Shown: in pieces, positions 7,938-15,706 of the stretch | Position numbering within the stretch: the stretch's first letter is position 1 | Layout of the letters: the number at the start of each line of letters is the position of its first letter | Source of the DNA: Devosia sp. A16 | GTDB taxonomy: Bacteria; Pseudomonadota; Alphaproteobacteria; Rhizobiales; Devosiaceae | Reading direction: 5' to 3' | DNA length: 64,000 nucleotides | Assembly (NCBI RefSeq): GCF_001402915.1 | Contig: NZ_CP012945.1 | Span: 186,001-250,000 of the forward strand | Position numbers and translations under genes: made by a program | The notes under the pieces: generated by a model | Database searches by the model: none | What the model was told of the DNA's origin: nothing | Seen by the model: the letters and a program-made list of their open reading frames with translations, nothing else

Positions 7938-7981
7938 CGGCATTTGATGGGCCAATTCACTTCGCAACAGCTTTGCCGGGC

Positions 7982-7998
7982 GTTCAGGTTCGGTTCAG
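7982..7998 (+). promoter_or_regulatory. Direct repeat GTTCAG spaced 11 bp
   Basis: GTTCAG occurs at 7982-7987 and again at 7993-7998, one helical turn apart, inside a CGGGC...GCCCG frame and about 50 bp before the OmpA-family start. Tandem half-sites at 10-11 bp spacing are typical of OmpR/PhoB-type response regulators. The regulator is not known. Confidence 0.35.
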
Positions 7999-8048
7999 CC
8001 CGACTGCGTCACTTCTCGTACAACTGACTCCAGAACAAGGATAAAACC

Positions 8049-10718
8049 ATGCGCTTTCGAAACTGGCTCCTGACCGGCACCAGTCTCGCCGTTCTCGCAT
8101 TGGTGCCGGGCGCCGCTTTCGCCCAGCAGGCCGAGTACCAGGCCTTGCAGGAAGCCCAGGCTTCGGGCGACGCAGACGCGATCAACAATGCCAAGCAGGC
8201 GCTGACCGACAGCTGCATCGTGAACGGCTATTCCAGCGTGCAGGAATGTATCGCGGCCATCACCGGTGGCGGCCAGCCCGCTGCCGATTCCAAGGCCGAC
8301 GAGGAGGCCAAGGCCGCCGAAGAGGCGCGCGCGGCCGAGGAAGCCAAGGCCGCTGAAGAGGCGGCCGCTGCCGCCGCGCAGGCCGAGGCTGACGCCAAGG
8401 CCGCCGAGGAAGCGAAAGCCGCCGAGGAAGCTGCAGCCGCCGCGGCACAGGCGGAGGCCGATGCAAAGGCAGCCGAGGAGGCCAAGGCCGCCGAAGAGGC
8501 AGCGGCCGCCGCCGCTCAGGCTGAGGCCGATGCTAAGGCCGCCCAGGATGCCAAGGCCGCCGAAGAAGCGGCTGCTGCAGCCGCTCAGGCCGAGGCCGAC
8601 GCCAAGGCGGCCGAGGATGCCAAAGCCGCTGAAGCAGCTGCCGCTGCGGCCGCACAGGCCGAAGCGGATGCCAAGGCCGCCGAAGATGCCAAGGCTGCTG
8701 AAGATGCGAAGGCCGCCGAGGACGCCAAGGCCGCGGAAGACGCCAAGTCCGCTGAGGATGCCCAGGCGCAGTTCGTCGCCGACCTGCAGGCAGCGCTCGA
8801 TCAGTATCAGGCCGCGCTGAACCAGGCCGCTGCCGGCGACTATGCCGGCGCCAAGCCGATTGCCGATGCGGCCGCAGCGCGTATCCAGGAACTCTGCACT
8901 GCCAACGGCTATGCCGACATCAAGTCGTGCATTGGCCAGGATCTGCCGCCGTTGCCGGAGCCTGCCGCCGAACAGCCGGCGCAGGAACCCGCTGCCGAGC
9001 AGCCCGCCGAAGCGCCTGCGGCTGAGCAGCCCTCGACCGAACAGCCTGCCTCTGAAGAGCCGGCGGCCGAGCAGCCTGCCACCGAGCAGCCTGCTGAACA
9101 GCCAGCCGCGGAACAGCCCGCTGAAGTCGGCCCGACCGATGAGCCTGCCGATGCGAATGCCCCCGATCCGGCGGCCGCCGCACAGGATAAGCTCGCTACC
9201 GCCGTCGAGCTCTACAATGTCGGCGTCGGCCAGCTCGATTCCGGTGATGCTTCGGGCCAATCGACCATCGATGCCGCCAACAAGCAGTTCGCCGATATCT
9301 GCGCTGCCCTTGGCGTCGCCGATGTGGCGCAGTGCCTGACGCAGTATGGCATCACCCTGCCCCCGCTGCCGGAAGTCACGGCCCCCGCCCAGCCGGCTTC
9401 GACGCCGATTGCCGAACTGCCCGGTGCTGAGGAACCGGTGACCCCCGTTGCCGTGGAAGTGCTGCCCGAAACCGTTGCCCCTGAGGAGGCGGCCCCGGTG
9501 CTCGACAGCGCCAAGGACACCGCCAAGTCGGCAGCCGATGGTCAGGCGCCCGCCGAACAGCCGGCCGCTCCGGCGGAGCCTGCCGCTCCCCCGCCGACCG
9601 ACGACAAGGCGGCTCAGGCCGATCTCGCTCCGGTCGAAGTCCAGTCGCTGGCCAAGGTGGAAGGCGAGAAGATCGCCGTCGACGCCCTGCCGCCCATCGA
9701 GGTGCCGCAGAACGTCACGATCATCAATAACGTCACCAACGTGACGAACGTGACCAACGTCACGAATAACACGACCAACATCACCAACAATAACAACTCG
9801 AACAACAACAATAACAACAACAACAATGGCAGCCCGGGCCCGCGCCCCAGCAACAACTTCACCAACTCGGGTTTCATTTTCCAGATCGGGGTCAACCTGA
9901 TCATCTCGAACCCGGCGCAGGACTTCGACCGAATTCGCGACAGCGATGAGGACGAGGTCTACTACGAGCGCCTGTCGGGCGGACGCGTGAAGGAGACCAT
10001 CGAACGCCCCAACGGCGTGCAGATCGTCACTATCCGTGACCGCTGGGGCAACGTGCTCAAGCGCTCGCGCATCATGCCGGACGGCCGCGAATACATCCTT
10101 GCCTATCAGGACGAGGACGATTTCGAGCAGGATGACGACTACTTCGGCAACTGGCGTGACCCGGGCGACGACCTGCCGCCGCTGCGTCTGACCATCCCGA
10201 TCCGCGACTACATCCTCGATGCCGGCGACGCCGACGAGGAAGAGGTCGAACTCTTCTTCCGTGAACCGCCGGTGGAGCAGGTCCGCAAGATCTATACCAT
10301 CGAGGAAGTGAAGCGTTCGGCCCGTATCCGTGACTCGGTGCGGCGCGTCGAAGTCGGCGGGCTGACCTTCGACTCCGGTGCGGCCACCATCGCCCGCAGC
10401 CAGGTCGGCGCGCTCAGCAAGGTGGCCAACGCCATGCTGGCGATCCTCGAGGACAATCCGGGCGAAACCTTCCTGATCGAAGGCCACACCGACGCGGTCG
10501 GCTCGGACCAGGCCAACCTGATCCTTTCGGACCAGCGGGCCTCCACCGTCGCCCGCATCCTGACCGACTTCTACGACGTGCCGCCCGAGAACCTGGTGAC
10601 CCAGGGCTATGGCGAGCGCTACCTGAAGGTGAAGACGGACAAGGCCGAAAAGCTGAACCGCCGCGTCTCGATCAAGCGCATCACCTCGCTGATCACGGTT
10701 GCCGACAAGCGCAACTGA
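8049..10718 (+). CDS. Large OmpA-family envelope protein with Ala-rich repeats and three CX10C domains
   Basis: 889 residues. A signal peptide (MRFRNWLLTGTSLAVLALVPGAAFA) precedes three related ~45-residue helical units (about 29-70, 252-297, 387-433), each ending in a CX10C pair (C56/C67, C283/C294, C418/C429). The linkers are low-complexity: an Ala/Lys/Glu coiled-coil array (about 80-245), Pro/Ala/Glu-rich stretches, and an Asn/Thr tract (555-593). A polar domain then leads to a C-terminal OmpA/MotB peptidoglycan-binding domain (about 770-880) with GLTFDSG, IEGHTDAVGSD, LSDQRA and NRRVSIKR. AAGGA precedes the ATG. It is a likely outer-membrane-to-wall tether; the repeat region would span the periplasm or be surface exposed. 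A stress-type promoter motif lies upstream and a terminator follows. Confidence 0.9.
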   Translation: MRFRNWLLTGTSLAVLALVPGAAFAQQAEYQALQEAQASGDADAINNAKQALTDSCIVNGYSSVQECIAAITGGGQPAADSKADEEAKAAEEARAAEEAKAAEEAAAAAAQAEADAKAAEEAKAAEEAAAAAAQAEADAKAAEEAKAAEEAAAAAAQAEADAKAAQDAKAAEEAAAAAAQAEADAKAAEDAKAAEAAAAAAAQAEADAKAAEDAKAAEDAKAAEDAKAAEDAKSAEDAQAQFVADLQAALDQYQAALNQAAAGDYAGAKPIADAAAARIQELCTANGYADIKSCIGQDLPPLPEPAAEQPAQEPAAEQPAEAPAAEQPSTEQPASEEPAAEQPATEQPAEQPAAEQPAEVGPTDEPADANAPDPAAAAQDKLATAVELYNVGVGQLDSGDASGQSTIDAANKQFADICAALGVADVAQCLTQYGITLPPLPEVTAPAQPASTPIAELPGAEEPVTPVAVEVLPETVAPEEAAPVLDSAKDTAKSAADGQAPAEQPAAPAEPAAPPPTDDKAAQADLAPVEVQSLAKVEGEKIAVDALPPIEVPQNVTIINNVTNVTNVTNVTNNTTNITNNNNSNNNNNNNNNGSPGPRPSNNFTNSGFIFQIGVNLIISNPAQDFDRIRDSDEDEVYYERLSGGRVKETIERPNGVQIVTIRDRWGNVLKRSRIMPDGREYILAYQDEDDFEQDDDYFGNWRDPGDDLPPLRLTIPIRDYILDAGDADEEEVELFFREPPVEQVRKIYTIEEVKRSARIRDSVRRVEVGGLTFDSGAATIARSQVGALSKVANAMLAILEDNPGETFLIEGHTDAVGSDQANLILSDQRASTVARILTDFYDVPPENLVTQGYGERYLKVKTDKAEKLNRRVSIKRITSLITVADKRN
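8394..8669 (+). repeat. In-frame 69-bp tandem repeats encoding a 23-residue Ala/Glu/Lys unit
   Basis: Four successive 69-bp units start at 8394, 8463, 8532 and 8601, each encoding a version of AKAAEEAKAAEEAAAAAAQ plus AEAD. A partial unit lies before, and shorter AKAAED repeats run on to about 8760. The copies differ mainly at synonymous positions and by E/D swaps, which shows selection on the protein pattern (an extended helix) rather than very recent duplication. Confidence 0.85.
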
Positions 10719-10740
10719 TACGGACAGGTGACCTGATGAG

Positions 10741-10774
10741 CGGGCCGGGGAGAAATCCCCGGCCCGTTTGGTTT
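10741..10774 (+). terminator. Intrinsic terminator of the OmpA-family gene
   Basis: A 10-bp perfect stem CGGGCCGGGG/CCCCGGCCCG with a 6-base loop is followed by TTTGGTTT, 22 bp after the stop. Confidence 0.85.
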
Positions 10775-10780
10775 GGGGCG

Positions 10781-10875
10781 GGCAGTAGGCAGTCGACAGT
10801 CGGCAGTCGAAACAGAGCCTATCCCCCGTGGGGTGCCCCCCTACTGCCTACTGCCTACTGCCGACTGCCGACTGC
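10781..10875. repeat. Inverted arrays of a GGCAGTA/GGCAGTC heptamer
   Basis: The left part (10781-10809) repeats GGCAGTA, GGCAGTC, (G)ACAGTC and GGCAGTC. The right part (10841-10875) carries five copies of the complementary heptamer (TACTGCC or GACTGCC). The arrays face each other across about 31 bases and could form a long slipped hairpin. The element lies between the terminator above and the UPF0114 gene. Confidence 0.75.
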
Positions 10876-10959
10876 CCTTCGCCCCACTGCGTCACCCCTG
10901 CCCCTTGTCTCGCCTCAAAAATCGGCTATCCCTCAGCCAACCACCCTGTCGGAGCCAAC

Positions 10960-11511
10960 ATGCCCAAGCGTCTCGAACTCGTCATCGAAGCGGTGATCCT
11001 CGCCTCGCGCTGGCTGCTGGTGCTGTTCTATCTCGGGCTGGCGGTGGCGCTGGCGGTCTATGCCGCGACCTTCGGGGTGAAGCTGTGGGATTTCATCAGC
11101 CACGTCTTCGTCATCGACGAAGCCGACGCCATCCTCAAGATGCTGGCGCTGATCGACGCCGCCCTGGTCGCGAGCCTCGTGGTCATGGTGATCATCTCGG
11201 GCTACGAGAATTACGTCTCGCGCTTCGATGACGGCGATGCCGTGCACTGGTTGGGCGAAATCGACGCCGGCTCGCTCAAGATCAAGGTGGCCTCGACCAT
11301 CGTCGCCATCTCCTCGATCCACTTGCTGCAGGTGTTCCTCAACGTCTCGAGCTACACCACCGACAAGCTGATGTGGTTCACCCTGATCCACCTTGCCTTC
11401 GTGGTCTCGGCCCTGTTCCTTGCCTTCATCGATCGGGTCTCGGCGCAGACCAAGTCGATCGGCAAAGCCCGCGGCGGCGATGAAAAAGCCGAAAAATCTG
11501 CGGCAAGCTGA
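10960..11511 (+). CDS. UPF0114/YqhA family membrane protein
   Basis: 183 residues with about four membrane helices. The TIGR00645/UPF0114 signature is clear: ASRWLLVLFYLGLAVAL, a loop with ALIDAALVASLVVMVIISGYENYVS, IKVASTIVAISSIHLLQVFL and MWFTLIHLAFVVSALFLAFIDRV. The ATG at 10960 has CGGAG upstream; reading further upstream runs into the heptamer repeat. The C-terminal tail is charged and cytoplasmic. Function is unknown; relatives are inner-membrane proteins of E. coli YqhA type. Confidence 0.88.
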   Translation: MPKRLELVIEAVILASRWLLVLFYLGLAVALAVYAATFGVKLWDFISHVFVIDEADAILKMLALIDAALVASLVVMVIISGYENYVSRFDDGDAVHWLGEIDAGSLKIKVASTIVAISSIHLLQVFLNVSSYTTDKLMWFTLIHLAFVVSALFLAFIDRVSAQTKSIGKARGGDEKAEKSAAS

Positions 11512-11616
11512 ACTATCCGGACAGCATTTCTTCATCCCAGGCAGGACAAAATCGCTTTTAGGCTCAGCGCCTTAGGCGAGATCGCTGATTCATTCCCGCA
11601 ATCCGTCACGATTTCG

Positions 11617-11642
11617 GGAACAATTCGGTCGGCTCCCGAGTT
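11617..11642 (+). promoter_or_regulatory. EcfG-type promoter motif
   Basis: GGAAC (11617-11621), 17-base spacer, AGTT (11639-11642). This matches GGAAC-N16/17-CGTT except at the first base of the -10 element. It lies 39 bp upstream of the ATG at 11681. Confidence 0.45.
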
Positions 11643-11680
11643 ATTTCGGCCATACGGTACTCAAACAAAGGAGCTTGATC

Positions 11681-12073
11681 ATGGCTGTCCCCGAACGCGA
11701 TACCGTCTATTCGAGCGACGACAACCGCACCGTCTACACCCGTGAGTCGAGCGCGACCGGCTGGTTCGTAGGCATCATCGTTGCCCTGGCGTTGCTCGCC
11801 ATTGGCTATCTGGTCTTCTCGGCCAACTCCGGCCCCTCGACCACCTCGACGACCGTGAACAACACCCCCGCGGTCGAAGCTCCGGCCACTCCGGCTCCGG
11901 CCCCGATGACCGAAGCTCCGGCGACGGGCACCGAGACGACGCCGATGGCTCCGGCCGCTGAGCCGGCTCCGGCTGCCCCGGCCAATAGCGCCCCGGCCAC
12001 CGAAGCCCCGGCTACTCCGGCTCCGGCGACCGAGGCTCCGGCCCCGGCTACTTCGGCCCCGGCCAGCAACTAA
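11681..12073 (+). CDS. Small single-pass membrane protein with Pro/Ala-rich tail
   Basis: 130 residues: a polar N-terminus with several Tyr/Asp/Arg residues, one membrane helix (about 27-47, GWFVGIIVALALLAIGYLVF), then a long outward tail made of repeated EAPATPAPA-type motifs. AAGGAG lies 8 bases before the chosen ATG (a weaker ATG lies two codons upstream). The Pro/Ala tail could act as a periplasmic spacer like the linkers of the OmpA-family protein 1 kb upstream. No characterised family is recognised. Confidence 0.7.
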   Translation: MAVPERDTVYSSDDNRTVYTRESSATGWFVGIIVALALLAIGYLVFSANSGPSTTSTTVNNTPAVEAPATPAPAPMTEAPATGTETTPMAPAAEPAPAAPANSAPATEAPATPAPATEAPAPATSAPASN

Positions 12074-12139
12074 GCCCGTTTCGGGTTAGAAAGAACAACA
12101 GCACTCTGAGCCGAGGATCCTCCCCCAAGGCTCACCCTG

Positions 12140-12173
12140 AACCCCGGCAGCCTCCTGCCGGGGTTATTTGTTT
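12140..12173. terminator. Strong intrinsic terminator, probably bidirectional
   Basis: An 11-bp stem AACCCCGGCAG/CTGCCGGGGTT with a CCTC loop is followed by ATTTGTTT. It follows the gene ending at 12073, and its distal arm overlaps the stop codon of the convergent GyrI-like gene (12164). Confidence 0.85.
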
Positions 12174-12790
12174 GTCCCGATCCGCTCTACCGGTTGCCGG
12201 AGGATAGTCCTGAGCTTTTCGGGCGCCACCTTGCGCGGGTCCGAGAGGTAGATCTCGTGATGGTGGCCGGTTTCCCGCAAGCCGTTTGCCGGCAGGAACT
12301 CGCCGTGCAACTTCGCCAGCGTAGGGCCCTCGTCGTCATAGCTGCCCACATGCAGCGTCTGGACCGACAGCCCTTCGTGCAGCGGCTCGAGACGCAATCC
12401 GGCGGGCGCTGTCCCGAGTTTCTTGCCGGCTTTGAGGACGGCGCGAGCGAACAGTTCCGCGGTCACGAAGTCCGGTTGCAGGATCATGATGGTCCAGCGC
12501 CAGTCGCTCTTGCGGCGGGTGATGAAGCTCGACATGTCGTCGGCCCACCACAGCGCCTCGAGCGGGCCCACGACATAGTCCCGACCTAGCTCGGCCTTGC
12601 TCGCGAACTTCATCGCGTAGCTTACCGAATAGAGCCAGGCGACGCCTGTGCGGTAGGCTTCGGCGCTGTTGGGATCCCCCTCGCCATCGAGCTTCAGATA
12701 GCTCAGCGGCGGCACATCGACGATCGCGAATGCTCCCTTTGGCGGGCTATAGAGCGATTTATGGTGCTTCTTGAGGTCGAGCTTTTCCAT
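12164..12790 (-). CDS. GyrI-like small-molecule-binding domain protein
   Basis: 208 residues beginning MEKLDLKKHHKSLYSPPKG, a very typical start for stand-alone GyrI-like (SOUL/BmrR effector domain) proteins. Further family features are VPPLSYLKLDGEGDPN, EALYSVSYAMKF-like helices and ...GHHHEIYLSDPRKVAPEKLRTILRQPV at the end. I start at the ATG at 12790; the frame stays open further upstream but that part is out of character and overlaps the divergent DUF533 gene. The family binds hydrophobic or cationic compounds; some members hydrolyse cyclopropanoid toxins. Confidence 0.86.
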   Translation of the reverse strand: MEKLDLKKHHKSLYSPPKGAFAIVDVPPLSYLKLDGEGDPNSAEAYRTGVAWLYSVSYAMKFASKAELGRDYVVGPLEALWWADDMSSFITRRKSDWRWTIMILQPDFVTAELFARAVLKAGKKLGTAPAGLRLEPLHEGLSVQTLHVGSYDDEGPTLAKLHGEFLPANGLRETGHHHEIYLSDPRKVAPEKLRTILRQPVERIGTNK

Positions 12791-12970
12791 TCCCAACGCC
12801 TGCAGTTGTTTGGCCTCGACCGTTTCTCGGTGGTCGGGATCAAGGCTCGACACCCTATCCGGCGAGCCGTCAAAGGCAACCTTCCGCCCCTGCGCGAACT
12901 TGTCATCCTTGCGCCGTCGGCAGGCGCTACCTAACTCCCGCTGAGAAGCAAGAAAAACCGGGAGACAGCC

Positions 12971-13666
12971 ATGTTCAACATCGACGGCATCATCAAGGCG
13001 CTGCAGAGCGACCCCAACGCGCAGCGCACCGCGATGACGGGGGCTGCCGGCCTTGCCGCGGGCATGCTGCTCTCCGGCGGCGGGCTGGGTAAGCTCGTCG
13101 GCAATGTCGCCAAAGCAGGCGCCGTGGCCGCGGTGGGAGGCCTCGCCTATTCGGCCTGGCAGCAGCACCAGAAGAACCAGCAGCAGGCCGGCACCGCCGC
13201 CGACGGCGCACCGGCACCGTCACGCGATGCGTTCGTGCCGCCGCCGCAAGCTGCCTACCAGAGCGAAGAGCTCGGCAAGACCCTGGTGCGCGCCATGATT
13301 GCCGCTGCCAAGGCCGATGGGCAGATCGATGCCGAGGAGAAGGAACGCATCTTCAAGCGGCTGGAGACCATGTCGCTGTCGCCCGAGGAAAAAGCCTTCG
13401 TCTTCGATGAACTGGCGAGCCCGCTCGATATCGATGCCGTGGTGGCACGCGCCGATACGCCCGAGCATGCCTCGGAAATCTACGCCGCCTCGCTGGTGGC
13501 CATGACCCCCGACAGCGCCGCCGAGCGCGGCTATCTCGAAGCGCTGGCCTTCAAGCTCAAGCTGCCGGCCGGGCTGGTTACCGAAATCCACCGCCAGGCC
13601 GGCTACGAAGCCCCCGCGCCGGCCGCTTCGAACGCGGGTTCCTACGTGCCAACCAGCAACGCCTGA
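12971..13666 (+). CDS. DUF533/TerB-like protein
   Basis: 231 residues. The N-terminal part (20-65) is hydrophobic and Gly/Ala-rich, with TGAAGLAAGMLLSGGGLGKLVG as the DUF533 hallmark. A Pro/Gln linker (about 66-92) then leads to an alpha-helical tellurite-resistance TerB-like domain (95-215) with AMIAAAKADGQIDAEEKERIF, a metal-binding-type acidic loop. GGGAGA precedes the ATG. The protein is probably membrane associated. It is divergent from the GyrI-like gene. Role unknown. Confidence 0.85.
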   Translation: MFNIDGIIKALQSDPNAQRTAMTGAAGLAAGMLLSGGGLGKLVGNVAKAGAVAAVGGLAYSAWQQHQKNQQQAGTAADGAPAPSRDAFVPPPQAAYQSEELGKTLVRAMIAAAKADGQIDAEEKERIFKRLETMSLSPEEKAFVFDELASPLDIDAVVARADTPEHASEIYAASLVAMTPDSAAERGYLEALAFKLKLPAGLVTEIHRQAGYEAPAPAASNAGSYVPTSNA

Positions 13667-13783
13667 GTTACAAGGCTGTGCGTTCTTGCGCCGTTCGCAG
13701 CGCACGGCCATGTAGGGCGCAGTTCAGGTACAGGGCCCGGCCCCGCGCGAGCGGACAGCGGGCCTTCCACTCAGGATTGCGCC

Positions 13784-14819
13784 ATGGAAATCGGTCTCTA
13801 CTCGTTCGCCGAAAACACCCCCGATCCCTTGAACGGCGGGCGGCTGCAGTCGCCGGCCGAACGCCTCAGGGATCGAGGAGATCAAGCTCGCCGACGAGGT
13901 GGGGCTGGACTTTTATGGCCTCGGCGAGCACCACCGCCCGGACTTCGTCGCCTCGGCGCCGGTGACCATTCTCGCCGCCGCGGCGACCATCACCAAGCGC
14001 ATCCGCCTCTCTACTGCCGTCACCGTCCTGAGTTCGGACGATCCGATCCGCGTCTGGCAGCAGTTCGCCACGCTCGACCTGCTGTCGAACGGCCGCGCCG
14101 AGATCATGGCCGGCCGCGGTTCGTTCATCGAGAGCTTCCCGCTGTTCGGCTACGAACTCGAAGACTATGACACGCTGTTCGAGGAAAAGCTGGCCGAACT
14201 GCTGAAGATCCGCGAAGGCGGCAAGGTCCAGTGGGAGGGCTCCGAGCACACCAGGCCGATCCCCGGCATCGCCATCTATCCGAAGCCGATCCAGGAGCCC
14301 CTGCCGCTCTGGATCGCGGTGGGCGGCACGCCCAACTCCGTCGCTCGCGCTGCCTATTACGGTCTGCCCCTGATGCTCGCCATCATCGGCGGCAACCCCG
14401 AGGCCTTCACCCAGTTCACCGAGCTCTACCGGCGCACCGCCGAGAAGGTCGGCCACGATGCGTCGAAGCTGCCGATCGGCATTTCATCGCACGGCTTCAT
14501 CGCCGAGAACTCGCAGGACGCGCTCGACATCGCCTTCCCGGCGCATCACGAAGCCATGAGCCGCATCGGGCGCGAACGGGGCTGGCCGCCCACCACCCGC
14601 GCACAGTTCGAGGCAGGCGCCGGCCCCTCCGGCGCCTACTTCATGGGCTCGCCCCAGCAGGTCATCGACAAGATCCTGATGCAGCACGAGTGGTTCAAGC
14701 ACGATCGCTTCGGCCTGCAGCTCAGCGTCGGCACCCTGCCCCATGACAAGGTCATGAAGGCCATCGAGCTCTTCGGAACAGTGGTAAAACCCGCAGTAAA
14801 CAAGGCGCTGGGTGGCTGA
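13784..14819 (+). pseudogene. LLM-class flavin-dependent oxidoreductase, frameshifted
   Basis: The first ~29 codons (MEIGLYSFAENTPDP...SPAERLR) read in one frame. The rest ([25 protein letters not shown]...) reads in another from about 13872 and ends at 14819. Joined, they give a normal ~345-residue bacterial luciferase-like monooxygenase with [30 protein letters not shown]. Family members have two residues between ERLR and IEE; here only one base remains, consistent with loss of five bases between two ATC repeats near 13871. Initiation at a GTG (13899) could make a shortened protein lacking the first beta strand and helix. It is either a recent pseudogene or an assembly error. Confidence 0.75.
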
Positions 14820-14874
14820 CCGGCATTGGAGGCCGTATATCCCGGTGCTATGGAGCTCGACAGTTCAGCATGGG

Positions 14875-15705
14875 ATGCACGGATTGCTGCCGATCTTCTA
14901 TATCAACATGGCGTCCCGGCCCGATCGCCTGCAACATATCGAGCGGCAGTTGCGGGCGCTTGGCCTGACGGCGACCCGGGTCGAGGCCGTGACGCCCCGT
15001 GATTTCTCGGCCGAACTCGAGGAGCGCCGACGCTCCGGCCTCGTTCGACTGAACGCTGGCGAGATTGCCTGCAGCCTCAGTCACCAGAGCATCTGGCGCA
15101 CCATGCTGGAGCAGAATATTCCCGCCGCTCTGATACTCGAAGACGATGTCGTGCTGGCTTCCGATCTTCCCGCAGTGCTGCGCGACCCGCACCTGCTGGA
15201 CCACGCTCCCGATGCAATACAGCTCGAGACGCACGCTACCGCCGCCCTGGTTGGCCGCCCGGTGCCGACTGTCGTCAGTGGGGTGTCGCAGAACCGGCTG
15301 ATGTCCTCGAGCCTTGGTACTGCCGCCTACGTGATGACCAGCCGCCTGGCCCGTCGCGTGCTGCAACGCGACGACCTCGAGCAGATGTCGGTGGACAGCC
15401 TGCTGTTCGGTCGCCCTGGCGGCCTTTTCTACGAAGCGCGCATCTACCAAGCCGTTCCGGCGCTCGCCATCCAGCTCGACCAGACCCGTGAAGGCAAGCT
15501 CAGTGTCGGCCAGAGCGACCTCACCGGGCAGCGCCCACCGCACCGCCCGGCTGGACCGATGCCCTTGCGGGCCCGGCTGAAGCGCACCGCCAACCATTGG
15601 AGCCATCACCTGCGCATCCTTACCACATTTGGTCCGACCGGAGAGCTGTGGGGGTCGCGCAAACTCTGGCTGCCGGTGACAGATGACCTGCGGCGGCTGA
15701 TGTAA
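14875..15705 (+). CDS. Glycosyltransferase family 25 protein, copy 1
   Basis: 276 residues from the ATG at 14875. Motifs of GT25 (LPS galactosyl/glucosyltransferases of the LgtB/Lex1 type) are IFYINMASRPDRLQHIERQL, a GEIACSLSHQSIWR helix and ALILEDDVVL, the acidic metal/nucleotide-sugar site. The frame is open back to a GTG at 14812 that overlaps the previous reading frame, but the two paralogues downstream begin at the equivalent of 14875. It is the most divergent of the three copies. It probably adds a hexose to LPS or another surface glycan; donor and acceptor cannot be told. Confidence 0.83.
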   Translation: MHGLLPIFYINMASRPDRLQHIERQLRALGLTATRVEAVTPRDFSAELEERRRSGLVRLNAGEIACSLSHQSIWRTMLEQNIPAALILEDDVVLASDLPAVLRDPHLLDHAPDAIQLETHATAALVGRPVPTVVSGVSQNRLMSSSLGTAAYVMTSRLARRVLQRDDLEQMSVDSLLFGRPGGLFYEARIYQAVPALAIQLDQTREGKLSVGQSDLTGQRPPHRPAGPMPLRARLKRTANHWSHHLRILTTFGPTGELWGSRKLWLPVTDDLRRLM

Positions 15706-15706
15706 A

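Noticed and set aside
8290-8760. CRISPR-like periodic repeat
   Set aside because: The 69-bp period is a multiple of three, continuous, without unique spacers, and encodes a coiled-coil repeat in frame.
7995-10487. An 830-residue open frame antisense to the OmpA-family gene
   Set aside because: Its Gly/Leu/Arg-rich repeats are the mirror of the Ala/Glu codon repeats on the plus strand; no family match, no ribosome site. High GC keeps the opposite frames open.
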